DNA from: Pseudomonadota bacterium
GTDB lineage: Bacteria; Pseudomonadota; Alphaproteobacteria; Rhizobiales; Hyphomicrobiaceae
Assembly (NCBI GenBank): GCA_023387235.1
Contig: JAEWIJ010000056.1
Location: 16,036-80,035 of the forward strand
Reading direction: 5' to 3'
Length of the DNA: 64,000 nucleotides
This document shows positions 25,088 through 37,338 of the stretch, one piece after another (position 1 is the stretch's first letter; each line of letters starts with the position of its first letter). A program made the position numbers and the translations under genes. Below the pieces are notes generated by a model. The model saw only the letters and a list, made by a program, of their open reading frames with translations, was not told the origin of the DNA and did no database searches.

Positions 25088-26128
25088 TTGACTAAGTCGC
25101 GTGACAAGCTGAATCGACGCAACCTGCTGAAGGTGTCCCTGGCGACCGCCGCGATACCGGCCGTGATAACCAGTGCACGAGCGCAAGAGAAGTTCACTTG
25201 GAAGGTGCAATCGCACTGGCCGAAGGCTTCAGGCTCGTTCAACGATAGTCTTGGCGTCTTGGCGAAGGAGCTGGACGCCCGCACGGGTGGGCGTTTCAAA
25301 CTCGAAATGCTGGGCGCAGGCGAGATTGCGAAGGACCGCGAGATTTATAACGTCGTGCGCCGCGGCGTTGTCCCGATGGGCACAATCTCCCCCGGATACA
25401 TACTTGGCGAAGCTCAGGCGATGGGCCTGTACTTCGGCATTCCAGGTACGCTGCGCGAATCCTGGCAGATGATGCATCTGACCAAAAATCTAGGTGTCGA
25501 GGCTTTGGTCAATGAGGAGCTGCGCCCTAAAGGCGTTCTCATTCTGGCAGACAAGGCCTATCCGACTGAAGTGGTGCTCAGGAAGAAGGTGGCCTCTCTC
25601 GCGGACTTCAGCTCATTGAAGATCCGGTCCTCCGGAACGATGCTGGAATATCTTGCTGCTGCAGGATCGTCGCCGCAACAAGTTGCAGGTCCGGAAATCT
25701 ATCAGGCGCTTTCGACAGGCGTGGTCGATGGTGCCCATTGGGGGGCCGCCATCGGTGCGCTGTCGATGAAGTTCTGGGAGGTTGCGAAATATCACATGAA
25801 GCCGGCCCTCGGCTTCACCACCGATGCGTACATCATCAACACGGCCGCGCTTGACAAGCTTCCCGCAGATCTGCGGCTGCAATTCCTCTCGCTGGTCGAG
25901 GAGCGCTATTTCCGCCGTTCCGTCGAATATCTCCATCAGGAAGCGGTTGCCCTCACCACGGGTAAGACGACCATGGGGGTCGAGGTGGTAAATTTCCCGG
26001 ACGACGTCCTGAAGAAGCTCGCGGAAGCGTCTACCGGCATCCTGAACAAGGAAGCGGCAAAGGGCGAGCGTGCCGCCAAGGCGAGAGCTTCGCTCGACAA
26101 GCTGATGAAAGATCTCGGTTACACTTGA
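25088..26128 (+). CDS. dctP: TRAP transporter solute-binding protein (DctP family)
   Basis: The 346-residue protein has a twin-arginine-type signal (NRRNLLKVSLATAAIPAVITSARA) and a DctP solute-binding fold. The mature protein starts EKFTWKVQSHWPKASGSF and includes FKLEMLGAGEIAK and GVVDGAHWGAAIGALSMKFW. Such proteins bind carboxylates and related solutes in the periplasm and hand them to the DctQM membrane complex. The WGAA segment and lack of a short dicarboxylate-type helix suggest the larger mono-carboxylate/aromatic-type subgroup, but the ligand is not known. It starts with a rare TTG, supported by a very strong GGGAGGAGGGG ribosome binding site just upstream. Confidence 0.92.
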   Translation: MTKSRDKLNRRNLLKVSLATAAIPAVITSARAQEKFTWKVQSHWPKASGSFNDSLGVLAKELDARTGGRFKLEMLGAGEIAKDREIYNVVRRGVVPMGTISPGYILGEAQAMGLYFGIPGTLRESWQMMHLTKNLGVEALVNEELRPKGVLILADKAYPTEVVLRKKVASLADFSSLKIRSSGTMLEYLAAAGSSPQQVAGPEIYQALSTGVVDGAHWGAAIGALSMKFWEVAKYHMKPALGFTTDAYIINTAALDKLPADLRLQFLSLVEERYFRRSVEYLHQEAVALTTGKTTMGVEVVNFPDDVLKKLAEASTGILNKEAAKGERAAKARASLDKLMKDLGYT

Positions 26129-26258
26129 TGCGTGGGCCCCCGGCCGGGCGCACCCGCCAGCGGGCGACTGGAGTACTCCCCTATTAGATCCGGAGAACCG
26201 GCACAGCACACCGCTTGCGCTGTGCCCTTCCCGCGTCCGCGATGGATTGGAACGGAAG

Positions 26259-26798
26259 ATGTTGACTCTCGCTCGTTCAATCACACGCATGAACATCTGG
26301 ATTGCCAAGGTAGCCGCCTGGCTCATCCTTCCCATGTTCGTACTTCTGATGGCCGACGTCATCATGAGGTATGTCGTTGGGAGCGCTGCGATCTGGACCG
26401 CCGAGTTCGCCCAGTTGATCTTCGGCGTCTACGCCGTGATAGCGGGCGGATACCTTCTCGTTGAGCGCGCTCACGTCAACGTCGACATCATCTATGGAGA
26501 TTTCAGCCCGCGGCGCAAGGCGCTGGTCGATCTCGCGACATCGTTTCTGATGTTCCTCTTCCTGGTCGTGCTGATCTGGCAGGGCACCGACATGGCGTGG
26601 GAGTCCGCCGCCAAACTCGAGACATCCAACAGCATCTGGAACCCGCATATCTGGCCGGTGAAGATCGCCATTCCGGTTGCTGGATTGCTACTCCTGCTGC
26701 AGGCATTCGTCCGCCTTGCTTCCGACATTCGCACGGTCATGGGGCGTGTGAACGACCCGGATGTGTTTGGAAAGCAAGCCGATCAGTCCTCTCACTAG
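26259..26798 (+). CDS. dctQ: TRAP transporter small permease (DctQ family)
   Basis: The 179-residue integral membrane protein has four hydrophobic helices, with IAKVAAWLILPMFVLLMADVI near the start and the family segment WTAEFAQLIFGVYAVIAGGYLL, followed by RAHVNVDIIYG. DctQ couples the large permease to the binding protein in the cytoplasmic membrane. It lies 130 bases after dctP and 13 bases before dctM. The start is uncertain between ATG 26259, a TTG at 26247, and ATG 26289. Confidence 0.88.
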   Translation: MLTLARSITRMNIWIAKVAAWLILPMFVLLMADVIMRYVVGSAAIWTAEFAQLIFGVYAVIAGGYLLVERAHVNVDIIYGDFSPRRKALVDLATSFLMFLFLVVLIWQGTDMAWESAAKLETSNSIWNPHIWPVKIAIPVAGLLLLLQAFVRLASDIRTVMGRVNDPDVFGKQADQSSH

Positions 26799-26811
26799 CG
26801 GATGACCGCCC

Positions 26812-28134
26812 GTGTCTGTCGAACTCGCCACACTCCTCTTCTTCGGCTCGCTTCTGTTCTTCCTGATGGTGGGAACGCCGCTTGTTTTTACCCTTGGCGG
26901 CATCTCCGTTATCTTCCTCTATTTCACCATGGGGCCGGTTGGCTTCTATATCGTTGCGTCCAAGTTCTGGGATTCGATGATGAGTTTCACGCTCATCGCG
27001 ATCCCCATGTACGTCTACATGGCGATGCTGCTGGAGCGATCCGGAGTGGCGCAGGACCTATACCGCATGATGCACTTGTGGTTTGGTGCCATGCGGGGCG
27101 GTTTGGCGATCGGGACAGTCGCTATTTGCGCGATCTTTGCGGCCATGAGCGGCATTAGTGGCGCGGCAGTAGTGACCATGGGCACCATAGCGCTGCCGCG
27201 CATGCTCGAGCGTGGTTACGACAAGCGCCTTGCCGTCGGCGCCATCAATTGTGGTGGCGGTTGGGGCATTCTCATTCCACCCTCGATCCTCATGGTGCTT
27301 TATGCACTGCTGACGGAGGTGTCCGTCGGCCGACTGTTCGCATCCGGCATTGGTCCCGGCATCCTGCTTTTCATCCTCGTATCGATCTACATCGGTGTCC
27401 GTGCGTGGCTGCAGCCATCGCTGGCGCCGGCATTGCCGCCCGAGGAACGTGGTGACTGGGCGCTGAAGATCAAATCGCTCAGAGCAGTGTTCCTACCGCT
27501 CTTCATCGTATTCCTGGTTCTGGGCGCGATCTTCGGCGGGTTTGCGACACCGACCGAAGCGGCCGCTCTCGGCGTGTTCGGAGCGCTCGTATCGGCCGCT
27601 GTACATCGCAAGCTCTCGTTTACCATGCTCAGCGATGCTGCCATACAGACGTTGCGGCTCACGGCTCTCATCATGTGGATCCTATTTGCCGCGCACGCGT
27701 TCTCGACGGCCTATTCGACGCTGGGAGCGAGTGAGTTGATGGACCATCTGATGTCGCTGATCCCAGGTGGGGAGTGGGGCGCGCTTCTTTTCATGCTCGC
27801 CGTACTGCTTCTCCTCGGCATGGTCCTGGACCCCGTCGGCATCATGCTCATTACGCTCCCAGTGTTCCTGCCGGTTGTTAAGGCTTTTGGCTGGGATCCG
27901 ATCTGGTTCGGCGTGATCTTCATCATCATGATGGAGATCGGCTATATGACACCGCCATTCGGCTTCAATCTCTTCTACTTGAAGTCGGTGGCCCCTCCAG
28001 AAGTTACAATGAGTGACATCTATATCTCCGTGATCCCCTATGTGCTGGTGACAATTGTGGGCGTGTTTATTGTCATTCTGGTGCCCGAAATTGCGCTGTA
28101 CTTCCCCAATCTCTTCTTCGGCATGGCAAAGTAG
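26812..28134 (+). CDS. dctM: TRAP transporter large permease (DctM family)
   Basis: The 440-residue protein has about twelve membrane helices with typical DctM features: TPLVFTLGGISVIFLY, LIAIPMYVYMAMLLERSGVA, and AMSGISGAAVVTMGTIALP. The C-terminal segment GYMTPPFGFNLFYLKSVAP is a family hallmark. It is the Na+-dependent transport subunit. It starts with GTG at 26812, which gives the expected N-terminus SVELATLLFFGSLL. Third codon positions in this and the preceding two genes are less G/C-biased than in the bkd or nrd genes, consistent with lateral acquisition. Confidence 0.93.
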   Translation: MSVELATLLFFGSLLFFLMVGTPLVFTLGGISVIFLYFTMGPVGFYIVASKFWDSMMSFTLIAIPMYVYMAMLLERSGVAQDLYRMMHLWFGAMRGGLAIGTVAICAIFAAMSGISGAAVVTMGTIALPRMLERGYDKRLAVGAINCGGGWGILIPPSILMVLYALLTEVSVGRLFASGIGPGILLFILVSIYIGVRAWLQPSLAPALPPEERGDWALKIKSLRAVFLPLFIVFLVLGAIFGGFATPTEAAALGVFGALVSAAVHRKLSFTMLSDAAIQTLRLTALIMWILFAAHAFSTAYSTLGASELMDHLMSLIPGGEWGALLFMLAVLLLLGMVLDPVGIMLITLPVFLPVVKAFGWDPIWFGVIFIIMMEIGYMTPPFGFNLFYLKSVAPPEVTMSDIYISVIPYVLVTIVGVFIVILVPEIALYFPNLFFGMAK

Positions 28135-28168
28135 CAGACGACGCTTGACGCTTGGTTTGGACCCGGGC

Positions 28169-28462
28169 GGTTCTGATGACGTGTTCCCGACGTGCGTTCG
28201 GACGGAGCATGCGGATTGCCGGCAACGCGATGTCGGCTCCGGGTCAGTGGCGTGTGAGTGGGTCGCGAGCATTGGCCTCGATCCGCTGAAGTTTGGGACC
28301 CATTCCCTGCGACGGACCAAGGCAACGCTCATTTCTCGCCGGACCGGCAATCTTCGTGCCGTTCAACTGCTTCTCGGCCACACCAAGATCGAAAGCACCG
28401 TTCGTTACCTCGGTGTCGCGATAGATGACGCGATCGAGATTGCGGAGAAAATCGACGTCTGA
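28169..28462 (+). pseudogene. C-terminal remnant of a tyrosine recombinase (phage-integrase family)
   Basis: A frame of about 97 codons contains GTHSLRRTKATLISRRTGN, LRAVQLLLGHTKIESTVRYL and an acidic C-terminal tail. It has the conserved Arg of the HSLRR box, the His of LLLGHT and the Tyr nucleophile of VRYLG, which are the last three catalytic residues of tyrosine recombinases. The N-terminal half of the catalytic domain and the DNA-binding arm are missing, so it cannot be functional. It begins about 35 bases after the dctM stop. It marks one edge of a probably mobile or formerly mobile TRAP segment. Confidence 0.72.
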
Positions 28463-28706
28463 ACTACCAGGGCAGAGCTGCCGAGCCCTGCCCAACCTCA
28501 GTGCGTCAAGTTGGGCCAGTAACCGACATTCGACCCATATAGGTCTGGCTCGCGTGGATCGGCGCACGTATACGACTGCGCCGATGGACACTGTCATTCT
28601 CGGGGACAGACGCGACATCCCACAAGCTGATGTACCCTGCTTCGCCAAAATCGCGAACCTCGTCCCGGTAGAATGCGTGCGTTTAGGGATGACATGCGTC
28701 AGGATA

Positions 28707-31054
28707 CTATTCGCTGCGCTGAGCGCTTCCACGCATCGCCTTTGCCGCGGCCACCATGTTCGCGAGCGCCGGCTTCACTTCCTCCCAGCGGCGCGTCTTG
28801 AGACCGCAATCGGGATTCACCCAGATCTGATCCGGCGCGAGACGCTCCCTCGCCTTCTCGAGCAGCGCGGTCATGTCCTGCGCACCGGGACAACGCGGTG
28901 AGTGGATGTCGTAGATGCCGGGGCCGATCTCATTCGGATACCTGAAATCCGAGAAGCTCTCGAGCAGCTCCATGTCCGACCGCGACGTCTCGATCGAGAT
29001 CACGTCGGCATCGAGGGCGGCGATCGACGGCATGATGTCGTTGAACTCGCAGTAGCACATGTGCGTGTGGATCTGCGTTGCATCCGCGACGCCGGCAGCG
29101 GCTAGACGGAAGCTGTCGACGGCCCATTTGAGATACGCGGCGTGCTCAACCGCGCGCAGCGGTAGGCCCTCACGAAGCGCCGGCTCATCAATCTGAATAA
29201 GGCGAATGCCGGCCTTCTCGAGGTCGACGACCTCGTCTCGGATGGCGAGGGCAATCTGCTGGCAGGTCACCGAGCGCGGTTGATCATCGCGCACGAACGA
29301 CCACTGCAGGATCGTCACCGGCCCGGTCAGCATTCCCTTCATGGGCCGCTTGGTCAGCGACTGTGCAAAGGCCGACCACTCAACAGTCATTGGCTTGGGT
29401 CGCGAGACATCGCCGAAGATCACCGGCGGCTTGACGTAGCGCGAGCCGTACGACTGCACCCAGCCGTTCTGCGTGAAGGCAAAGCCAGAAAGCTGTTCAC
29501 CGAAGTACTCGACCATGTCGTTGCGCTCGAACTCGCCATGCACGAGCACGTCGATATCGAGATCCTCCTGAATGCGCACCGCCTTCTCGGTCTCCTTGCG
29601 CAGGAAGTCGTTATAGGTCGCATCAGTCAGCTCGCCGCGCTTGTGGGCGGCACGCGCCTTGCGCACCTCCTCGGTTTGCGGGAACGAACCAATAGTCGTC
29701 GTCGGAAATGAGGGAGGGCGATCGCCGAGCGCTGCCTGCTCCGACGAGCATCGAACGAGCTGCTTCGCGAGAGATCCTTCTCGGTCACGCCTGCAAGGCG
29801 CGCGGCCACGGCGGGATTGTGAATGCGCGAAGAGGATGTGCGCGAAGCCACAGCCGCATCGCTGGCTGCGAAGGCGGCCGCAGCGGCGGCCTTGCCATTG
29901 GCCGCGGCGGTTGCCAGCGCGCGCACTTCAGCGAGCTTCTGCTTCGAGAAGGCAAGCCAGGACTTCAGCTCGGTGTCGAGCTTGGTCTCGCCATCAAGAT
30001 CGACCGGCGTGTGGATCAGTGAGCACGAAGGTGCGATCTCGATGGCGTCCGCGCCACGTACAGCGATCGCGCTTTCCACGAGTGCAAGCGCCTTCGACAG
30101 ATCGCCGCGCCAGATGTTCCGCCCGTCGATCACGCCCAGCGAGAGCACGCGCTCCGCCGGCAGCGTCGTCAGCAGCTTGTCGACTTCCTTCCGTCCCCGC
30201 ACGACGTCGGCATGATGACCGTCGACCTCCAGGCCGGCAGCGACTGAAATATTGTCGCCGTACCCGCCGAAATAGCTCGCGAGCATGATCTTCGGCGCGT
30301 GTGGCGCAAGGCGCTTGTAGGCAAGTCGCAGGGCGCGGCGTTGCGGCTGCGAAAGATCGAGCGCCAGGATCGGCTCGTCCATCTGCACCCAGTCGGCACC
30401 GGCGGCCTTCAACTCCGCCAGAAGCTCCGCATAGACCGGCAGCAAAGCGTCCAGCAGGGAGAGCGGATCGAGCCCTTCGCTCTTCGCTTTGCCGAGCACG
30501 AGATACGTCATCGGACCGATCAGCACCGGGCGCGTGTGAATACCAAGCACCTTCGCTTCCTTGAACTCGTCGACGGCCTTCCGCGACGACAGCTTGAAAG
30601 TCTGGTCTTTGTAGAATTCCGGGACGATGTAGTGGTAGTTCGTGTCGAACCACTTGGTCATCTCCATGGCCGGTGCGGCCTTGGAGCCGCGTGCCATGGC
30701 AAAGGTGAGATCGAGCTCGGGATGCTCCTGACCGCTCGCTGCCGCCTCCATGGCGCCGCGCGCACTGCCGTTCGGATGCGTGGGCACGGCTTGGGCGTCG
30801 GTCAGAAAGCGCGGTGGAATGGCGCCAACCGTTGCAGTCATGTCGAGCATCTGATCGTAGAAGGAGAAGTCGTTCGACGGGATGATGTCGATGCCGGCAT
30901 CACGCTGCATCTGCCAGTGACGCGCGCGCAGTTCCGCGCCGGCGGCGAGCAGCGCCGAAGCGTCGATTGTCCCCTTCCAGTAGGCTTCGGTTGCCTTCTT
31001 CAGCTCGCGCTTTTCCCCGATGCGCGGGAAACCCAGGTTTGCTGCTTTGGTCAT
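28707..31054 (-). pseudogene. metE: Cobalamin-independent methionine synthase with a frameshift
   Basis: Two overlapping frames together encode a whole MetE. The N-terminal part (31054 down to about 29715) starts TKAANLGFPRIGEKRELKKA and runs through PAVAARLAGVTEKDLSR. The C-terminal part begins at ATG 29666 with RKARAAHKRGELTDATYN and ends near 28707 with the zinc-site CGLK segment. The reading frames join if one base were restored near 29709-29713, giving LP-x-FPTTTIGSFPQTEE, the invariant MetE linker. The catalytic zinc ligands (His and Cys in IHTHMCYCEF) and the C-terminal Cys are intact. So this is either a recent one-base deletion that inactivates the enzyme or a sequencing error. It lies downstream of a cobalamin riboswitch. 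Confidence 0.9.
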
Positions 31055-31075
31055 GGCTGTACCCTTTGCTGGAAA

Positions 31076-31450
31076 TCAGGTTTGGGAGTCGCGCTTGTGC
31101 GCGGCGACGTAGGCGAGGAGGTCGAGCAGCCGACGCTGAAGGCTCGACGGCTGTTCCGAGAGCAGTTGATGGAGATGGCGCGCGAGGTGCGCCGCTGCCG
31201 AAGGCGCGTCCGCGCCCTTCGGAAGAACGGCAAGCCAGGCAATGAGCACAGCCTCCGGATCCTCCTCGGGCTGGATGCCGAGAAAGACGGCTTCGATCAG
31301 GCGGCCCGGATCGATCTGCCGGCCGTCTCGCTGCTGCGTGCTGAAGAACACGCGGACGTCGGAATACGCCGCAAGCTCTTGCGCCGCGCGCGTGCGCGTC
31401 CGGCCGAGTGGCGAACGATCGGGCCGCGACAAAAATCGCGGCACGGCCAT
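31076..31450 (-). CDS. Small conserved-looking protein between cobalamin riboswitch and metE
   Basis: The 124-residue protein has no family I recognise. It is acidic to neutral and helix-rich, with EEDPEAVLIAWLAVLPKGAD in the middle and an Arg-rich N-terminus; no signal peptide or membrane segment is visible. It lies between the riboswitch (31590-31760) and metE, with 21 bases to the metE start, so it should be co-transcribed and subject to B12 repression. A function in methionine synthesis or methyl transfer is possible by context only. Some chance remains that the N-terminus is wrong or that the frame is not translated. Confidence 0.5.
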   Translation of the reverse strand: MAVPRFLSRPDRSPLGRTRTRAAQELAAYSDVRVFFSTQQRDGRQIDPGRLIEAVFLGIQPEEDPEAVLIAWLAVLPKGADAPSAAAHLARHLHQLLSEQPSSLQRRLLDLLAYVAAHKRDSQT

Positions 31451-31589
31451 GGCGCTAGTCGCGGTCGATGCACACGGCAGTTTGGACGAGCGGAACGGTT
31501 GCGCCGCGCGGACGCAGGTATGGCGGAGCTGTCGCGATCATTCTCTCTACCTCCGCCGATTCACCCCGACCGGCATCCATGGGGTCTAA

Positions 31590-31760
31590 TCCGGCGGTAG
31601 GTCTCCTGGCTCGCGGGCGTGAGGCGCTCGCCTTCCCGGGATCGGCAATCCCAGTGGCATATTCGAGCGCCCTTCACCGCTTACAGTTGCGGGGGCAGCT
31701 TCGGACTAGCAGGCGAGGCCTGCGCACCGAATTCCCTGTTATCCCCTCGCGGGGACCGTC
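31590..31760 (-). promoter_or_regulatory. Cobalamin (B12) riboswitch upstream of the metE unit
   Basis: Reading the minus strand, the conserved core appears in order: ACAGGGAA, GGTGCG, GCTGCCCCCGCAACTGTAAG (B12 box region), GCCACTGGGA, CCGGGAAGG and AGCCAGGAGACC. These are the diagnostic elements of the adenosylcobalamin riboswitch. It lies about 140 bases upstream of the small ORF and thus controls the small ORF and metE. In this class the switch shuts off expression when cobalamin is abundant. Ends are approximate. Mechanism (terminator versus RBS sequestration) could not be resolved. Confidence 0.93.
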
Positions 31761-31813
31761 GGCACTGCTGCTGTAGCAAAGGCCGGCGACATTGTCGAGC
31801 GGACTTGAACGGA

Positions 31814-32773
31814 TCAGATGTCGCCGCGCACGCCGAAGACCGCAGGCGCATTTGTCTGGACTGCGGCTTGCAATGTCTCGTTCACCATCAGGCGGAACAC
31901 ATCGGGCCGCGCGTAGTGTCCGGTCACGTCGAAGTCGTACTTGCCGCGCGCGACCTCACCCGGATCGATCTCGGCCGTGAGGATGGCATCCTGATCGAAC
32001 ACGCGCTCGGTCAACATCTGGCCGAGCGGCCCGATGATGCAGCTTCCTCCGCGCATGAGAATGGTATCCGGCGGGGGATCGCCGTCGATCGCGTAGTCCG
32101 CCGGATAATCGCTTCGACGCGTGAACTGGCAGGACGAGAACACGAAGCAGCGGCCCTCGAGCGCGATGTGACGCATGGTCGAAGCCCAGGTCTCGCGATC
32201 GTCGGCAGTCGGCGCGCAGTAGAGCGAAACTCCCTTGCTGTACATCGCCATGCGCAGCATGGGCATATAGTTCTCCCAGCAGATCACCGAGCCGAGCCGG
32301 CCGTAGGGCGTATCGAAGGCCGGCAGTGTCGAGCCGTCGCCGAAGCCCCAAACGAGGCGCTCGGCCGCAGTCGGCATGAGCTTGCGATGCTTGCCGATCA
32401 TGGTGCCGTCCGGCGCGTGATGCAGCACGGTGCAATAGAGCGTGCCCTGGTCGCGCTCGATAATGCCGGTCACGAGATAGATGCCGTTCGCGGCGGCGAT
32501 CTCGCCCATGCGCGCGACGTGAGGCCCCGGCACCTCGATCGCGCCATCGTAGTAGACGCGAAACGATTCGCGGCCCGCCGCGGAGCGCGAGCCGACACGG
32601 GCACCAAAATCGAGCCCCTTGGGATAGCCGCCGACGAACGCCTCCGGGAATACGACGACCTTCGCCCCCTGCGACGCGGCCTTGGCGGCGTAGTCGCCGA
32701 GCTTCTCGATGGTTCGGGCGGGATCGAAGGCGACGGAAGCGGTCTGGACGACTGCGCCGATGAAGGGCTTCAT
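31814..32773 (-). CDS. Nitrilase
   Basis: The 319-residue protein is a nitrilase-superfamily hydrolase with the full catalytic triad: Glu44 in FPEAFVGGYPKG, Lys131 in GKHRKLMPT and Cys165 in SVICWENYMP. The FPEAFVGGYPKG and CWENYMP wording is that of true nitrilases (branch 1), which convert nitriles directly to carboxylic acids and ammonia, rather than amidases. It is probably cytoplasmic and forms a helical oligomer. It follows nrdB by 61 bases on the same strand, so may be co-transcribed with the nrdAB operon. Substrate is unknown. Confidence 0.9.
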   Translation of the reverse strand: MKPFIGAVVQTASVAFDPARTIEKLGDYAAKAASQGAKVVVFPEAFVGGYPKGLDFGARVGSRSAAGRESFRVYYDGAIEVPGPHVARMGEIAAANGIYLVTGIIERDQGTLYCTVLHHAPDGTMIGKHRKLMPTAAERLVWGFGDGSTLPAFDTPYGRLGSVICWENYMPMLRMAMYSKGVSLYCAPTADDRETWASTMRHIALEGRCFVFSSCQFTRRSDYPADYAIDGDPPPDTILMRGGSCIIGPLGQMLTERVFDQDAILTAEIDPGEVARGKYDFDVTGHYARPDVFRLMVNETLQAAVQTNAPAVFGVRGDI

Positions 32774-32834
32774 GAGGGCATTCCTGATAGCGTGGACGAA
32801 CGGCGGGCATACTATCGGCCCACCGTTCTCTTTG

Positions 32835-33980
32835 TCACTCCCAGCTCAACGCACCGCCGTTCTGGTATTCGATGACGCGGGTCTCGAAGAAGTTCTTCTC
32901 CTTCTTGAGATCCATCGCCTCGGACATCCAGGGGAAGGGGTTCTCCGCCTCCTTGAACACCGGCGCGAGGCCGAGCTGGGCGCAGCGGCGGTTGGCGATG
33001 AAGTGCATGTACTGCTCGCACAGCGCCGCATTGAGGCCGAGGAAGCCGCGCGGCATCGTATCGCGCCCGTAAGCCGCCTCGAGCTCGGCCGCGTCGCGCA
33101 GCATCCCGCGCACCTCGTCCTGGAAGGCCTTGGTCCACAGATCCGGATTCTCGGCCTTGATCTGGTTGATCACGTCGATGCCGAAGTTCAGATGAATGCT
33201 CTCGTCGCGCAGGATGTACTGATACTGCTCGGCGATACCGACCATCTTGTTGCGCCGACCGAGCGACAGGATCTGCGCGAAGCCCGTGTAGAACCACATG
33301 CCCTCGAACACGACGTAGAAGGCGACGAGGTCGCGCAGGAAATCCTGATCCGCCTCGGGCGTGCCGGTCTTGAAGTCGGCATCGTCGAGGTTGCGGGTAT
33401 GCTTCAGCGCCCACGCCGCCTTGTCGGTGATCGACGGCACCTCGCGGTACATATTGAATAGCTCGCCCTCATCGAGACCGAGGCTCTCGACGATGTACTG
33501 GAAGGTGTGCGTGTGCACGGCCTCCTCGAACGCCTGGCGCAGGAGGTACTGGCGGCACTCAGGGTTGGTGAGATGGCGATAAATGGCGAGCACGATGTTG
33601 TTGGCCACCAGCGACTCGGACGCCGCGAAGAAACCGAGATTACGCTTGATCGCGCGGCGCTCGTCGTCGGTCAGGCCATTGCGCGACTTCCACAGCGCGA
33701 TGTCGGCCTGCATCGAGACCTCGGTCGGCATCCAGTGGTTGTTGCAGCCGGCGAGGTACTTCTCCCACGCCCACTTGTACTTCAGCGGCAGGAGCTGGTT
33801 CACGTCGGCGCGGCAGTTGATCATCCGCTTGTCGTCGACCGACACGCGGGCGCCGCCGCGTTCGATCTCGCCGAGGCCTGTACTATCGGCAGGAAGCTCG
33901 GGTGCCTTCGGTTGGGGGTTGCGGGCCGCAGGCGTTGGTGCCGGTGCTGCGGGCTCTGACCAGTCGAGCATTGCCGTCAT
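32835..33980 (-). CDS. nrdB: Ribonucleotide reductase class I small subunit, with class Ic (Mn/Fe) residues
   Basis: The 381-residue R2 subunit generates the oxidant for ribonucleotide reduction. The metal ligands are readable: Glu122 (ASESLV), Glu153 and His156 (EEAVHTHTF), Glu226 (FEGMWF), Glu260 and His263 (RDESIHLNFG). The residue four after His156, where class Ia enzymes have the radical Tyr, is Phe160. The first ligand is Glu rather than Asp. Both changes match the Chlamydia type class Ic R2c, which uses a Mn(IV)/Fe(III) cofactor without a tyrosyl radical. The 50-residue Pro/Ala-rich N-terminus is unusual. It starts 27 bases after the nrdA stop codon. Confidence 0.93.
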   Translation of the reverse strand: MTAMLDWSEPAAPAPTPAARNPQPKAPELPADSTGLGEIERGGARVSVDDKRMINCRADVNQLLPLKYKWAWEKYLAGCNNHWMPTEVSMQADIALWKSRNGLTDDERRAIKRNLGFFAASESLVANNIVLAIYRHLTNPECRQYLLRQAFEEAVHTHTFQYIVESLGLDEGELFNMYREVPSITDKAAWALKHTRNLDDADFKTGTPEADQDFLRDLVAFYVVFEGMWFYTGFAQILSLGRRNKMVGIAEQYQYILRDESIHLNFGIDVINQIKAENPDLWTKAFQDEVRGMLRDAAELEAAYGRDTMPRGFLGLNAALCEQYMHFIANRRCAQLGLAPVFKEAENPFPWMSEAMDLKKEKNFFETRVIEYQNGGALSWE

Positions 33981-34007
33981 CTCCGTATTTGAATGCTTGT
34001 TGTCGGC

Positions 34008-36887
<2,880 letters not shown>

Positions 36888-37024
36888 CGGCTTGACCCCT
36901 TCCGATCAGGGGGCATGGGCCGAGCGGGCGCGAGCGAAGGTGGGCATGACAGCCCGGGACGCGGCACGAACCTGCCAGCGACCACCGGGACACCCCGCCC
37001 GAGGACGTTGCTCATTGCTGTCGC

Positions 37025-37200
37025 GGCAGGTCTCCGGGCTTGTGGGTCGCAGCACTTTTCCGACCTTCCCAGGATCGTGCGATCCCAGTGGTTTGAGCTG
37101 GAAAAGTGCTCGCCACTTACCGTTGCGGGGGCAGCGCCGGAATCGCCAGATGAGGCTCACCAGCTTCCCTCTTAGCCCGAAACCCAGAAGGTTTCAGGAC
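37025..37200 (-). promoter_or_regulatory. Cobalamin (B12) riboswitch upstream of nrdAB
   Basis: On the minus strand the order is AGGGAAGCTGGTGAGCC, GCGCTGCCCCCGCAAC followed by GGTAAG, ACCACTGGGA, CCTGGGAAGG and AGCCCGGAGACC, which are the diagnostic elements of the cobalamin riboswitch. A long hairpin arm pairs AGCACTTTTCC with GGAAAAGTGCT. It lies about 140 bases before the nrdA GTG start. The expected effect is repression of the class I reductase when cobalamin is plentiful, when a B12-dependent class II enzyme can be used. No class II gene is visible in this window. Confidence 0.93.
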
Positions 37201-37338
37201 CACGACGCCTATATCTAGTTGCGATTCGCATATAAGCCGCAAGAGCTCGTGTCGAGCACTTGACGGATGCACATCGCGCCAACGGGGTTTCCAACAGCCT
37301 TGGGGCACTGGCCTCGCCCCCACTGTCACGTATGCTGC

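Noticed and set aside
24824..25216. Possible TPR-like gene on the minus strand
   Set aside because: Only about 45 residues look TPR-like; the rest is antisense to the TRAP leader. At most a remnant of a larger gene, not an intact one.
28463..28706. Possible interspersed-repeat sequence around 28510-28540
   Set aside because: Only a loose resemblance (CAGTAACCGACATTCGACCC) to the repeat form suspected at 40.3 kb; too short to support.
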